A stretch of DNA of 64,000 nucleotides from Loripinus fragilis. Lineage: Eukaryota; Mollusca; Bivalvia; Lucinida; Lucinidae. A program made the translations under genes and the position numbers. The notes below the pieces were generated by a model. The model saw only the letters and a program-made list of their open reading frames with translations. It searched no databases and was not told where the DNA came from. The stretch lies in NCBI GenBank assembly GCA_964019695.1, contig OZ026520.1, positions 26,054,130-26,118,129 of the forward strand, given 5' to 3'. This document shows, in pieces, positions 36,065-47,574 of this stretch (the first letter of the stretch is position 1; every line of letters starts with the position of its first letter).

Positions 36065-36340
36065 TTTGTTGTCAGTGTTACAAGCGAAAACAAGTGCACG
36101 AAAAACTGGTTAACCGCTGAATCAAGCTTGCCCAGGAAAAAGTGTAGTTAGGTGAACTGACCGTCCAGACATGGCCATAGCTGTTGACTGGGACGTAAAG
36201 CATCAAACAAAACCAAACCACAAATAGTTTAAATAAGTTTTATTATTGAAAGCCCGAAGTTCATAAACTACAAGCTATAAATAAAATGTATATACATTTT
36301 TGGATTTGCTTCATGATTTACAAATGTAATTATGGAAGAG

Positions 36341-37025
36341 ACTATTTCGACTTTGACTTATTAACCCGAAAATCGACTTATTAATTCGAAATTTCAACTT
36401 ATTGACTCGAAATTTCGACTTATTGACTCGAAGATTCGAGAGTGTCTCAAAATACTTCCGTACATATGCCCATTCCGCAATAAGAGTTTGCATGCTTCAG
36501 AGACACTTAGTCGAAATTAGAGATATTAAGTCGAATTTTCGAGTATTAAGTCGAATTTCGAGATATTAAGTCGAAAATACATGTTACTAAGTCGTAATAT
36601 CAAGTTATTAAAGACAAAGATTACTGTCCAATAGAGATCATTAAAGGATTAACTGATAAGGGACAGTTTCAGTATCTCACAAAATTAATGGGGCCTCAGG
36701 AGGGGACTTACCTGTATGCAACACAATTTCATTCACTAAGATAAAGATCAATATTTTATCATAAAATACCTATTCCCTTTATGGGACCACTTTATTGCCC
36801 CAGTAAGGAAGTCATAATCACCTCATTATGGCTGTCCTTTTGATCTGCCCAGTATGACCCCTGGAGAGAGTCATAATGAGTGGTACCAGTATTATTGCTC
36901 AAATATTTGTCCCTTTAAGCGAAAAATCGAGAAATAAGTCATTTAATTGAGTTAGAAATAGAAATGCCAAGATAATAAGTCGAATTTTCAAATTACCTAC
37001 TTGAATAGTCGAAATTTCGAGTTTT
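36341..37025. repeat. TCGAAATTTCGA foldback minisatellite
   Basis: About five 20-bp units of 'cgacttattgactcgaaatt' (36341-36440) are followed by units in the opposite sense, 'attaagtcgaattttcgag' (36508-36612), then a further cluster at about 36925-37025. The two senses form a large inverted repeat with many internal TCGAA palindromes. Confidence 0.8.
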
Positions 37026-37181
37026 TGTACAAATTAAAGAAAAGTATACCTGGTCCAAATGCTCTTCCGAACTTAATATATATGCTAATATCACGTGAAA
37101 AAAATGCAAAGAATTGAATGAAGTGAACATATCCATACAAATATGGATGGGTCAGTCAAATCATTTCAAATTACATTTTTT

Positions 37182-37203
37182 ACGGCGGCCAAAAGGCCGC
37201 CGT
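37182..37203. repeat. GC-rich perfect hairpin
   Basis: ACGGCGGCC, loop AAAA, GGCCGCCGT: a 9-bp perfect stem in AT-rich DNA. Could be the end of a small element or a Rho-independent-looking coincidence; there is no adjacent gene for it to serve. Confidence 0.6.
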
Positions 37204-37204
37204 T

Positions 37205-38890
37205 CTAATATCGCTTAAGACCTACATTTTATGTAAATTATTCACCAATCAGAAGTATTTGTAAATTGTAATATTAATCACACAAACTAGAAAAAGATGC
37301 TCTCATTGGTTGATACTCAGAATGTCAATCTTATTAAACATGCAACCAAATTTGAAAACATACATGTAAATGGTAGAGAACCAGTCTGTGCACTGGTTCT
37401 AAAAATGCAAATGTATTGACGACCTAATCTCGAATATAGGTCAACCCCCGATGTACAGTATTTGTAAATTGCTGTCACTATCGTTGTTTACATGCCTTGC
37501 ACACGTTAAAGAAGTGCATTATAAAATAATCCACTAAATCCGAAAGCATTTTACAGTGATATCACGCTATTAAAATAAAATATTCGTAATTTTCCAATTC
37601 TCATATAATCTGGACATGATTATAGTCTGTTTCATATATTTCGACAATAGTCTTTTTTGGCCGTTTTACGGTTATATTCGCAATGCCAAAACGTTTCTTT
37701 TATCCAATGTTCGGATGAAAAAAATCCCAATTTCAAGTCGGAAAAAAATAACAAAGAAAAAATCATCGTTTAGTCGAATAAATTGTGTTTAAAATTGTCT
37801 GTTTATTTGGGTTCCGGTTCGGACATTTTGACTATTGGCATATCAGTCGTGCAACTTCGATGTAAATCCTCTCGTTGCAGGGTGTTGTGCCCTCTAACGA
37901 TCGGCATATCAGCCGTGGTTTACTTTTTTGCTTCAACAGGTAATTTCACCTGTAAGTACAACAATAAATTTAAACTTGTTCTCCGGATGCATAAAAAGAT
38001 AAATACCAACTAGCTGATAAAATTGGGTAGCTTAATTTCGTACATCTGTGTGTAAGAATGGAGATGGAAATGATAGAAGCTAGATGTTATTTTGACTATC
38101 TTAACTGTCTCTTGTCTATCACACCTGAAGGAGCTGGTACTTTGGTGTAAGCTTCTGTAGTACCAAGTGCCCCATCCCACTTCTTCAGTTTTTCTAACTT
38201 ATTCGCACTTTATTTTGGATGGGGAAATGGCTGGGGTGAACGGAAAGTCATAATGTATAAGGGAACCCCTGCCAGATGTTTTTTCAGTGTGTTTACTTAG
38301 TCATTTTCATGCAAATGGTGTAAAGGGGAGTCCCGCTCAAATTTGTTTAGGGTGGGTTTGCAGAATCACTTTAAGCAGTTAATAGGAAATCTAAGCCTAC
38401 TCTGTGCTTTCAAAATGCTTAGCTGTCGGAATTTTCGTGGGCCCATGTACCCTCTAAAAATTGTGCCCTCTACATTTTTCCATATGTACCCTCAAAAAGA
38501 TGAGTGGATAGCCCTGGTAATAATTAACATTGCGCAGTCTGATATAATACACCACGCAAGTTAACAGTACAGCTAATTCAGATTAAATACGATGTGTTTT
38601 ATGATTTGACAATATAGCTTACAACACTAAAAATTCGTAATTTTAGGCGTTTCCGCGCTAAAATTCCCAATTCCAGGAGAATTTGTCATTGTCCCAAAAT
38701 GGTTAATTAGACCATTTTTTTTTTTAAATAACAAGTGAATTTAATTTGTTCCATTACAATGGCGTAAAATTAACCGCGAATTTGCACGTAACCTATGGGT
38801 TCAGGTGATTGAGCTTGCCCTAGCCGGCATATGCATTTCCTTACAAGAACAGTGTAGCTATCGGTAAAGTCTCTTCTATCAATTACGAGT
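37205..38890. other. No gene seen
   Basis: AT-rich intergenic DNA. Two 'ggcatatcag(t/c)cgtg' repeats about 70 bp apart near 37835-37915. ORFs up to 76 codons without recognisable domains. Confidence 0.4.
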
Positions 38891-38904
38891 AGTTAAATGG
38901 TCAC

Positions 38905-39063
38905 ATGCGCGGATCCAGAGGGGGGATAGAGGGTCCGCACCCCTCCTGGAAAATCACAAGTTCTATGGGTTTCTAGAATAAGCATTTGGACCCCCGCCCC
39001 CATGGAAAAAGTTTGACCCCTTGGAATAGGTCGGACCCCACCCCCCCCCCCCCCCCCCCCCCC
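38905..39063 (-). repeat. Dispersed GGATCC repeat with 23-base C run
   Basis: 'catgcgcggatccagagggggg' is the inverse of the 'ccccctctggatccgtgcatg' ends at 60940-61085. It adjoins an uninterrupted run of 23 C at 39041-39063. The glycine-rich minus ORF comes from the C run. Confidence 0.7.
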
Positions 39064-39246
39064 GAAACCTAGTAAAATTATAGATTTCTTTGAAATAAAC
39101 CATTGATAAGCCACTGTAAAACTGTAAAAGTTAATTGAGGACAAAAAAAGACAAAAACGTTGTTAGAGCTGTTTTCTGGCAGTCGGGCCTGGACCACCCT
39201 GACAAAAATTCTTGGATCCGCGCATGGGTCAGCCAGCATCCAAACT

Positions 39247-39426
39247 CGGGCCACTATCGGCCTGCCAGCAAAACGTCATTCGGATGGCGTTTCAGTGGCG
39301 GGCCGATAATGGCCCGATTGTACGTTCTTACTGGGTGTTGATCAGTTTTGGTCATTCGGATGGCGTTTCAGTGGCGGGCCGATAATGGCCCGATTGTACG
39401 TGCTTACTGGGTGTTGATCAGTTTTG
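39247..39426. mobile_element. Palindromic MITE core with 76-bp tandem duplication
   Basis: The 'gggccactatcggcctgcc...gccgataatggccc' hairpin of the 2304 family. Its right half with flank (39275-39350, starting gtcattcggatggcg) is repeated directly at 39351-39426 with one or two differences, a local tandem duplication that leaves two right arms for one left arm. Confidence 0.85.
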
Positions 39427-39965
39427 AATCCTACATGTATTTATTCCTCGATTCTGGCTATGTTCTTTTCTGGTGTTCGGTTTGTTTCAGTGAACGTTTA
39501 ATTTTACATTAATTTATTGTCAACACCCCCCCCCCCCATTTTCCTAAAAACTTAGGACTTAAACCATTGTTCCCAAACCCTTGCTGGTGAATTCCTAAAA
39601 TTGAGACAGAAACAGGATCACAACCCCGCTGGTTTTAGATTCTAGCATGCAAAGGGAATTTCGTCAAAAACCAGCGAATTTAGTTGCGTTTATCGTCAGT
39701 ATTTGAGAGCCGCCGAATATCTTTTTTAAAGATATTTCTTGTTAAAAAGTGTTCTCATAAATTTCTTTTTTTTATCCATACCTAGCGTAATACTTATGGG
39801 AGCAAACATAGACTAGATGCTGCAATCTCCTAACTCTTTGTAATCTGATGAATTTTCCTATACGTATTGATACAATAAGTATGGGACTGCCCATTGTATA
39901 GTTTAAGGGGACACAGATTGATATTTTCAAAAGTATTCCTGTCCCTAGAGGTTCTTTTAATGTTA

Positions 39966-40032
39966 GCAAACAGTGCAGACCCTGATGAAATGCAGCAATA
40001 TGCTGCATTTCATCTGGGTCTTCACTGTTTGC
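39966..40032. mobile_element. GCAAACAGTG-family hairpin
   Basis: GCAAACAGTGCAGACCCTGA, central 'tgcagcaatatgctgca' and the complementary arm ending CACTGTTTGC: a well-preserved copy. The ORFs around it (peptide NSADPDEMQQYAAFHLGLHC) are the palindrome in translation. Confidence 0.9.
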
Positions 40033-40301
40033 TTCAATGCACGTTTAGTGGTTTCGAGTATGCAAAGGGTAAAGTATCTATATGTACACTGTTATCTGGC
40101 ACAAGGAAAATATTCAGCAAATGAATTGGCTCGGAAAATTTCACCTGCAATCACTTGCATGAAAAGTATGCCATTCTAAGCTGATAACATTGTAAGAATG
40201 GAGTGCTCTATTTGGCATGAATGTGGTAAGGTTTTTCTAGCGCTTATTTCAAGCGCACATTGAACTATATAATAATGATGAATTTTAATAGGAAACGTAG
40301 C

Positions 40302-40474
40302 ATGTATGTATGTATGTATGTATGTATGTATGTATGTATGTATGTATGTATGTTTGTATGTATGTATGTATGTATGTATGTATGTATGTATGTATGTATG
40401 TATGTATGTATGTATGTATGTATGTATGTATGTATGTATGTATGTATGTATGTATGTATGTATGTATGTATGTA
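40302..40474. repeat. (ATGT)n microsatellite
   Basis: About 43 tetranucleotide units with a single substitution (tgtttgt near 40351). It produces long spurious Tyr-Val-Cys-Met and Tyr-Ile-His-Thr ORFs. Confidence 0.98.
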
Positions 40475-41032
40475 CAATAAATTATTATAATCATTAGATT
40501 TTAAATTATGTTTCTCAATAACCCTTTTGCAATCAGACTAAATAAAAAGACATAAAATAAAGTTTTTACATTTTCTGTTTTCGAATTTTTAACAAAATGA
40601 GAGCATCTGTTTTGGAAAAAAGTCAACCTTTAGTGCTTCAAACTGGATGAAAGAATCTGTCAGTAAGGTCCAGCACATGAGAAATTATGCTTTTGTCATA
40701 TGCATATAGCCATACTTTCAACATGCAATGTACAACTATCTGGCGATTTTACACGTCTGTTTTTGAATGGTCCTACATGTACCTCGTTACTTTGAAGCAG
40801 TGAAGGCTCTGACAAGACTGTGCTGATGAGCAAACTCGTTCAGGTCTTCGCTGGTCGAATATGTGATACGTATCTTAGTTCTCTAGATAAGAGTGTGTAA
40901 TCCAAATTAAGTTTTCTTATTTTTTAATCAAAACATATTATGCTGTTGGTACTCAATTGGAGCACCCATCACATGTGTTAAAACTGACGGCGAAGAAAAT
41001 TTTCACAACTATATCACTCTTACCAACTTTAG

Positions 41033-41188
41033 CACGACATATCTCGTGATGTGCAAGGTCTACACTGATGTAGGTGGTATAAAATAGTTATACCATGTTT
41101 ATTCACCTGTATATAAGATAATCCACTCGTTAAATCTCGTGGATTATCTCCACGTACCGGCGTACACACCCATGGTATAACTATTACT
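41033..41188. repeat. Dispersed palindromic repeat (TATACCATG family), copy 2
   Basis: Second copy of the repeat at 15232-15400, in the same orientation: 'gatgtgcaaggtctacactg', 'gttataccatg', 'gataatccactcg ... cgtggattatc', 'catggtataac'. Confidence 0.8.
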
Positions 41189-41270
41189 AATTTTTTACGC
41201 TGAAATTTATGCCTATCTGGACCTATGTATCTCATAAGCTGGCCCTTATGGTTGTTAGGAATATTGGTCG

Positions 41271-41469
41271 CGAGGTTATAAAACTTTTATCATGCTAAAC
41301 TCAACTGAGCATGGAATTCATCATGCTCATAAATGTTAAAATGTATGAGCATACTAAATACAACATATGAGAGCTTGAAAACAAGAAAAATCGTTTTTTA
41401 GCATTTTAGTTTTAATGTTTAGTTGATTCATGCCCAGTTGAATTGAGCATGAAAATGTTGTACAACCTC
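41271..41469. mobile_element. MITE, CGAGGTTATAAAAC family, copy 1
   Basis: Starts CGAGGTTATAAAACTTTTAT and ends with the partial complement 'gttgtacaacctc'. The interior has 'actgagcatg' and 'catgctcat' blocks in inverted order. It ends 30 bp from the stop codon of the minus-strand 2H gene. Further copies lie inside the plus-strand paralogue (49582, 51646). Confidence 0.8.
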
Positions 41470-41499
41470 TGGGCATGATTACAACTAAGTTCCTTTTCC

Positions 41500-44321
41500 T
41501 TATATACTGTGTGACCCAGCGGAAATATAAAACCCATCATCCTGTCTGTCATCTGTCATTGCACATAAATGAACATTGTCAACTACTTGCTCCCCAAAAT
41601 CTTTCTCTGCAAAGCAAGAGTATAACCAAGGAGATATGTATTTCTTCCCAGTCAGTCTTCCCACAGGCCTAGAAATCTTCATCAATGTTATATGCGGAAT
41701 GAACTCATGATAATCCCTTATGTCAATACCTTTTTCATTTAGACAGAGTTTCAGATGTTCCACTAACTCGTCAATTTCAGGAATACTTTTAATTTTAGCG
41801 TATATAACTCTGTTAAAGAAGTTACCTACACCACTGACCATGAGAGGTTTAGTCTTTGGTACAATTGAACTAAGTTCGTCTTTTATATCTCTCAAAGTTT
41901 CGGAAGCATTACTGACTTTATCAGATGTTTCAAGTCCCACAGTAGTTAATGTCATATGTAAAGCACCTCTAGGAATTTTACAATCACTTAAAGCTGGCTC
42001 TTCATTTATAATATAGTTCTGTACCTCTTCTAATTGGTCTCTTAAATTTTCGTCAGTGATTCTCAAAGCAAAGAAATAATTTGGTCTTAATTTGTCTCTC
42101 CAGTATTTGTCAAACTGCCCATTATCACCTCCATCAACCTCCTCATTTAGAGGGTTTCCGTCTTCATCATATCCTCCCATATAGACAGGCATACCTCCTA
42201 CACCCCCACCTATGTTCACTTCTATACCATCATCACTATCACTCTCACTGTCACTATATTCTCCACTATCATAAAATTCCTCCTCCTGATGATGACCTCT
42301 CATGTCTACGTCTTCTTCATTGTCAATCTCTTCTCCAACTTCTCCTGGGTTGGTTGCAATCCCATCCTTTGCAAGGATATCATAAATGGTAAGTTTACTA
42401 CCAGTTGAACCAAATACATTATCTAATCTATTCCTTTATCCCATACTATTTCTGTCTTATATTTAAAGTACTGAATTCTGTGTTTAGGAATCGCTAACAC
42501 CGTATAGTCCACAGAGGCAATATCTTCCCAACTAAAGGCAGTAAAGTATTTTTCTTTCAGTCCTTCCATTCTATCAATGTATCCAACAATAAACTGATCT
42601 ATGGGTAGAGTCTTGTCCCACTGTATACGTTTTACCACATCAATGGCTGTTTTCATTGGTGGCTTCTTTGGTTTTTCTTCCTTATCAACAAATTTCTTCT
42701 TTGGCTTCTTTCCCTTCTTCTTAAATTGTTTATTTGGTGAGTTATGTGGGCTTACTTTCTTCCCTTTTAAACTGATATGTTCCTCTTTGAGCCAGTCAAC
42801 AGCATGGTTAACCAGATCTTCTAGGGTTTTGAAAGTGTTAGCTTGTGGCTGTGCTGTCTGGGTAAGATAAGTTGTCAGGTCTTCAATGTCTTCATCAGAC
42901 AACGCTTCTGATCGTACAGCTATGACAGGAGGCTCGCTGGGATAGGCATCTGCAAAACGATGAAAATATAAAATTTGAGCCACGACATGTGATTTCCAAC
43001 AAAGTGGTATTTTGACAAGTATAGACTCAGACGAGCCTGTGCAACCTCCTTTTAAACTTAGAAACTCCAAATTATGTTCACTCAGTAGCTTAACACTCAT
43101 AGAAAATCCAAGCGACTAGCAAAGGCTCTGATCAGACTGCGCGTATGCGCAGGCTGATCTGAAGCTTTGCTGGTCGCACATACAACATTGTTGGAAATAC
43201 CATGCCACGGCTCAAATAAAGTCAAACCAAACAAATCGTGCCATGATAAACATTTAAGCCATTTTTATCTTAGTATGCCGGGTAATTTTGCATTTTTTGC
43301 CGTCTGCTGTTTGTTTTTAAATGATCTTTTTTCAAAAGGTTCTTTCGAGAACACCATCACGCAAGCAAAAATCTTGGATCCAGATCAGGTCCGATATTTT
43401 GTAGCTGATGACAAAAGTTGGCAAAGGCAGGTAACGAGTGATCACTTTCACAGTCATACGACATCAGGGCTCACAACCTACTACGCCAAAGCGAAGATAT
43501 GGGAATTCCATATTTTTGAAGGAACTGTATTCGTTTTACGGCAATATTATTTTATTGAGCACAATAATGAACTGATGTGATGCTATAAGCGCATATGATC
43601 GACATTTATTGATACGATCAACATTTATTATAACTGTCACTCATAAGTTTGGACGTTTTATAAACACCTAGCTGCAGTTATCAGACCGAGTACTTTCACA
43701 TGTATTTTGATGGCCCAGATGTCGTGGGCCAAATAACTTGATGTGTTTCTTTGGTTTATTTTTTTTTAGTTCTATATATATGGCAAAACGCATGTACATC
43801 ACATCAGCCAAGTGCCTGCGTGACGAAAGCCACGTGGAATTATATTATTTTAGAGTAGTTCTCTATGTCATGCCAAAGTGTACACAATATCTGTGCCAAA
43901 GTGCACGCAAGCTCTGTGCAAAACTCTTTGTTGGCTGGATACGTATAGCTGTATTAAAGTGTTTGTAAATATGCAGAAACCAACTTCTATACAGGTTGGA
44001 ACTTAACAATGGCACCGATAGCTGGGTCGTCGACATTGATGAAGTATGAATATGATTATTTGTATAAACTGGTTAAAATTGCGCTTGTTCCTTTAATGAT
44101 ATTGGTGCTACTCATTGTGACGTACCTGTTAATTTGAAATTTATTACTAAATCCTGATTTTCAGGATTAAGTTTAACTGTCTTGGAAAATCGACCAGTAC
44201 CGTCAAGGACCTTACATTGGCCTTTGAACTCTGACGTCAGATGCCTCAGCTGTTCTTCTAAACTAACTTGGCGGGCCACTTCCTGATCGGTCCGCTTACT
44301 ATTCTTTTCAGCCCCCTCCAT
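41500..44321 (-). CDS. RWD-MJ1316-2H phosphoesterase (LENG9/AKAP7-like), one-base frameshift
   Basis: Two coding exons on the minus strand: 44321-44126 (start MEGAEKN, donor GTACGT) and 42949-41500 (acceptor TTTTGCAG, stop). Spliced, they give an RWD-like N-terminus (YPSEPP at residues 68-73), a Lys-rich linker, an MJ1316/DUF504 domain (QWDK, VGYIDR, IPKHRIQYF with H222, VWDK), an acidic linker and an AKAP7-type 2H domain with both HxT motifs (His codons at 41956-41958 and 41692-41694). The frame breaks after WDK near 42432-42434. Against the plus-strand paralogue, exactly one base is missing, and beyond it the new frame stays open for 300 codons. Either a sequencing error or a recent loss-of-function allele. 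A TTTTTAG acceptor 19 bp before the ATG suggests a 5' UTR intron. Predicted role: RNA-end or 2',5'-oligoadenylate phosphodiester processing, from domains. Confidence 0.88.
42975..43215. mobile_element. Palindromic MITE, TTGAGCC/GGCTCAA family, copy 2
   Basis: Ends 'ttgagccacgacatg' and 'catgccacggctcaa', central 'gatcagactgcgcgtatgcgc' palindrome. It lies in the intron of the minus-strand 2H gene, only about 26 bp upstream of exon 2, and is antisense to the copy at 54811-55049. Confidence 0.88.
43308..43580 (+). other. Unrecognised ORF in the intron of the minus-strand 2H gene
   Basis: About 90 codons open on the plus strand with balanced composition (includes LDPDQVRYFVADDKSWQRQ and HSHTTSGLTTYYAKAKIW). 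A TTCAAAAG acceptor-like site precedes it at about 43340. I do not recognise the domain. It could be a fragment of a mobile-element protein or a chance ORF; it is antisense to an intron. Confidence 0.25.
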
Positions 44322-44530
44322 GAACGATTATTGTTGAACCTAAAAACAGAAACAGAAACTTATAAACAGTTTTTACAGCAATCACATAATTTGCCAAAAG
44401 ACAAAGAGCCCCAGCTTAACTTTCCCGACAGTAACCTCCATAGTTGGCACAGATAAGCAAACAGCTTAAAATTGTTGCGAGCTGCATAGCCTTTATTTAC
44501 TAATTATATTAAGTAATGTAAGCACATATG
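44322..44530. other. 5' flank of the minus-strand 2H gene
   Basis: Immediately upstream of the ATG (reading minus) is GTTCAACAATAATCGTTC after a TTTTTAG acceptor, so the transcription start lies further to the right. No TATA-type promoter is confidently seen. Confidence 0.35.
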
Positions 44531-44600
44531 TTAACAGTGTGGATCAATACCAAACTGCTGCTCCAACATGGGTAGTCTGATCTGGGTCTACACTGTTTGT
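44531..44600. mobile_element. GCAAACAGTG-family hairpin, diverged
   Basis: 'ttaacagtgtggatcaatacc...tctgggtctacactgtttgt' keeps the outer arms of the family but has a shortened, altered centre. Confidence 0.6.
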
Positions 44601-44765
44601 CGAAGAGGCTTCTAAAACGTTTCAGCAGACAGAACACAGACGACGTTAGTTGTGATTGAGTCAATCGACTGTCCCTTTTCGGGTTAACATCTTAAAACAA
44701 AATGCAATTGTATCGTACATGTAATCATCATTCTCAGGCCTTTACTAGTTTAGGTTAAAAGTGCA

Positions 44766-44766
<1 letters not shown>

Positions 44767-44816
<50 letters not shown>

Positions 44817-44817
44817 A
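44767..44817. repeat. (CAA)n microsatellite
   Basis: About 17 uninterrupted CAA/ACA units. Confidence 0.98.
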
Positions 44818-45000
44818 TCTTATTTCTTGATCAAAACATATGTTGTGGTCAAAAGAATCGACTCAAAGAGGCGGTTCATTTGAGCATCCCAAACATATAC
44901 TTATATCGCACACGTAGGAAGTAATGCTTTATCGAATCTTGCATAGCTTGTAAGTGGGGCTAGATGGCTTTAGTTTTAGTCTGATCCTATATCTACATGT

Positions 45001-45600
45001 ACATGTACGCCCATGGGGGGGGGGGGGTACTCTAATTTTTTCTTCATACGTAGGCTCGGGCCCAGCATCTGCCATTTGCCCAAAAAATATCAGGAATTTC
45101 AAGCACCCCAAAAAGTATTTGAAATTTTAGCATCCCAAAAAATACCCCCTGGCATTCAGTACCTTGACCTTAAGAAAAGACCCTAAAATTCATAGAAATG
45201 ACCCCTAAATATAGTCAAAATTTGTGATGAGCCCTCCCAGGGGTTTTTGGGGAACAGGGGAAAGGGTATTTATTTCAGGGGAACAAAGGTCAAATTTTGA
45301 GGGGAACAGGGGAACAAAGACAATATTGGGGAACAGGGAACATAAGAAAACAAATTTTCGATTTTTGGGGAACAGGGGAACAAGCCAATTTATTTCAGGG
45401 GAACAAGGGAACAGGTACCCCCTGGGACGGTCTCTGTGATAACCCCCCAAAAATATCCACAAGATCTTCATGCCCCCAAAAATATTCATTTTTTCTGAAA
45501 ACCCCAAAAAAGATTAAAATTCAAAATTTTGATCCCAAAAAACAACCCGAGCCTTCGTATGTATGAAAATATCAGAGTACCCACCCCGGGCATGTACGTC
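45001..45600. mobile_element. Probable 600-bp TIR element, AACA/GGGG-rich interior
   Basis: The left end 'gtacgcccatggggg...gtactctaattttttc..catacgtaggctcggg' pairs with the right end 'cccgagccttcgtatgtatgaaaatatcagagtacccaccccgggcatgtac'. The interior is built from 'ccccaaaaaata' blocks and, at 45235-45420, a 'ggggaaca' repeat. The ORFs reflect this low complexity. TIRs are imperfect and no target duplication is clear. Confidence 0.55.
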
Positions 45601-46435
45601 CCTTCCTTATGTATGTGAGCGTTGAAGTTTCTGGCGAGATTGTGCGGATGCATCATAAGGCCAAAAAAACTAAGTTTAGGCTCACCCGATCCTACCTAAA
45701 TTTACTGGTGAAACCTAGATTTTTTTCAGGTTTTCTGGATTTTTTATGCATTTTACGGCGAAATGCCTTTCAAAATGCATTTTTTTTCAGAATAAATATG
45801 TGCCCAACCCTACCTAACATTTTCAGACCCGTTACCCAAAACAAACTTATTGTTTATTTGGCCTAACAGGTACCAAAATCTCACGAGCGATGTATCCTTG
45901 ACAAGACACTAAAATAAAATTGTTTTTGTATAATATCCCAGTCATATTCCAGGATCACTGTGTCCGACTTTGTATCAAATGTCTACAGGTGCAGAATCAT
46001 AACTCCAGATACACATGAACGTGGCATGGTTTTAACTAAGAAGTAGTAGATTCCGCAGGCTACCCGGGGTTTGCGAACTCAATAATAAAAAAAAAAATTG
46101 GTGTGCCAATAGGACCGCGAAACTCCTGCCCTTTCCAGACTCGATCGAAACAGACAAAAGTTAGATGAAAATATAAACCCATCGCAGAACTATAAATAAG
46201 CTGACTTCTGGCCTCGTAAGAATCTAAATTCTGGTTTTCGAGTCCATATTGCCATAACTTGACATTTTTTTTGGTCTTTTTACAGTGTTGTCTTTTAGTA
46301 AGTTTCCTAAATGCTTTATTTTAAAAGTTTACCAACCGATATCCCCAACCCTTTCCATGCAGGTATGGACCATTTTCCAGACAGGTATGTTTGAAAGCCT
46401 TCCAAGATTTTTAGTGATTATGTTTGTTTGGATTC
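45601..46435. other. No gene seen
   Basis: AT-rich DNA with short A and T runs; an 85-codon ORF at 45609-45866 has no recognisable domain. Confidence 0.4.
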
Positions 46436-46439
46436 TTTA

Positions 46440-46622
46440 CGTGTCAGTCAACAATTGTCCAGTCATGTCGGGACGGGGTTTTCTGGGCTGAACCAAAACT
46501 ACTAAGCAGAGGATAAAATGTCTTGCTCAAGGACACACCGCAGTGCCTCCTTAGAGGCTCGAACCCGCAACCCCTCGATCTTGAGTTAAGCACTCTACCA
46601 CTGACCCACTGCGCACCTCAGC
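46440..46622 (-). mobile_element. tRNA-derived SINE, minus strand
   Basis: Read on the minus strand: 'gtgcgcagtgggtcagtggtagagtgcttaac', box-B-like gggttcgagcc, 'ccttgagcaagacattttatcc', 'ggttcagcccagaaaac'. Same family as 33865-34068. Ends are approximate, with no clear duplication found. Confidence 0.85.
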
Positions 46623-46629
46623 CGATTTT

Positions 46630-47570
46630 AGAGTTGACCCCCCCCCTACCCCGCGACATTCGACACGGGCGTATGGCAGTTTAATAGATAATCAATCGGT
46701 TGTCAAGCCGTGGTCGTGACTGTAAACAGAAAGCGAAAGCAGTGACAACAGCAACAATCATTGTCGCACAGGAAGTCCGCTAGCACGAACAAACCTGTCG
46801 CCTTTCGCTCGGTGCACACTGGGATTGAGCCGCCATTTTTATTTAAAATATATTATGCGATCACTGCTTGCGTGACTCGGAGCTTTACATCCAGAAAATA
46901 TTGACTATAAGAGAAATGATAAACTGTCAAAAATTTAACTTTTTGCTATTTTTAACAATTTATTCTGTCACTACCGCAGTGCGAGATTTGAACGGGACTA
47001 GCCAAATATCGCTAGTTACCCATGATGCAAAGGGCGAAATGCGAGAGATCTAGATGAGGTATCGTCAGGTCTCGCGAGAATGCAGCAACAATAACATTAT
47101 CACCAGCAAAAAAAGCCAAAATAAAAAATCAAACACTACTCCGCTTACCTGCTTAAAACCGAAAAATGAATGTAGACACAACCTTTTCCTTTTATTTATA
47201 CACACGCCCTCAACAATGCGTCTAAATATAGATTGTGTATAGAGATAGACGCTTGCAATCCAGTATACATCGATTAACAGCGCCTAACTGGTTTGATTTG
47301 TGCTTAAAATAGATATGACACTATCTATATTTCACAACCAATGTTCAATATTTAATCTAAACGTGTATTGTGTCTTTTTAAACACAAGGAACGACATTTC
47401 GCGACAGAACTGAGAGGAATCAAGCTATCAGGTATGTTACTTATCATGCGTCATTATGTGTTCTTTTATAGTATAGGCATACACATATTTCAACTTCAAG
47501 TGACCAAGATCCTTGGTTCTATAATAAAACGAAACCGAAAGTAGGCAAAACGTACGGCAGTAAAGACCGT
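46630..47570. other. Intergenic region between the divergent 2H genes
   Basis: No recognised exon. A C-run at about 46640 and two 61-62-codon ORFs without domains. Part of the 5-kb spacer between the two head-to-head paralogues. Confidence 0.4.
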
Positions 47571-47574
47571 CTCA

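Noticed and set aside
37182..37203. Rho-independent terminator
   Set aside because: Eukaryotic context with no adjacent gene and no T tract directly after the stem.
39894..40179. ORFs containing NSADPDEMQQYAAFHLGLHC
   Set aside because: The peptide is the translated GCAAACAGTG palindrome. The same peptide type arises at 57081-57362.
40260..40497. ORFs of repeated YVCM or YIHT
   Set aside because: Pure translation of the (ATGT)n microsatellite.
42950..43100. N-terminal extension (MSVKLLSEHNLEF...) of the minus-strand RWD exon
   Set aside because: It is the MITE at 42975-43215 read in frame. The TTTTGCAG acceptor at 42950 and agreement with the plus-strand paralogue place the true exon start at 42949.
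45205..45566. ORFs in the GGGGAACA region on both strands
   Set aside because: Low-complexity repeat read-through within a probable TIR element.
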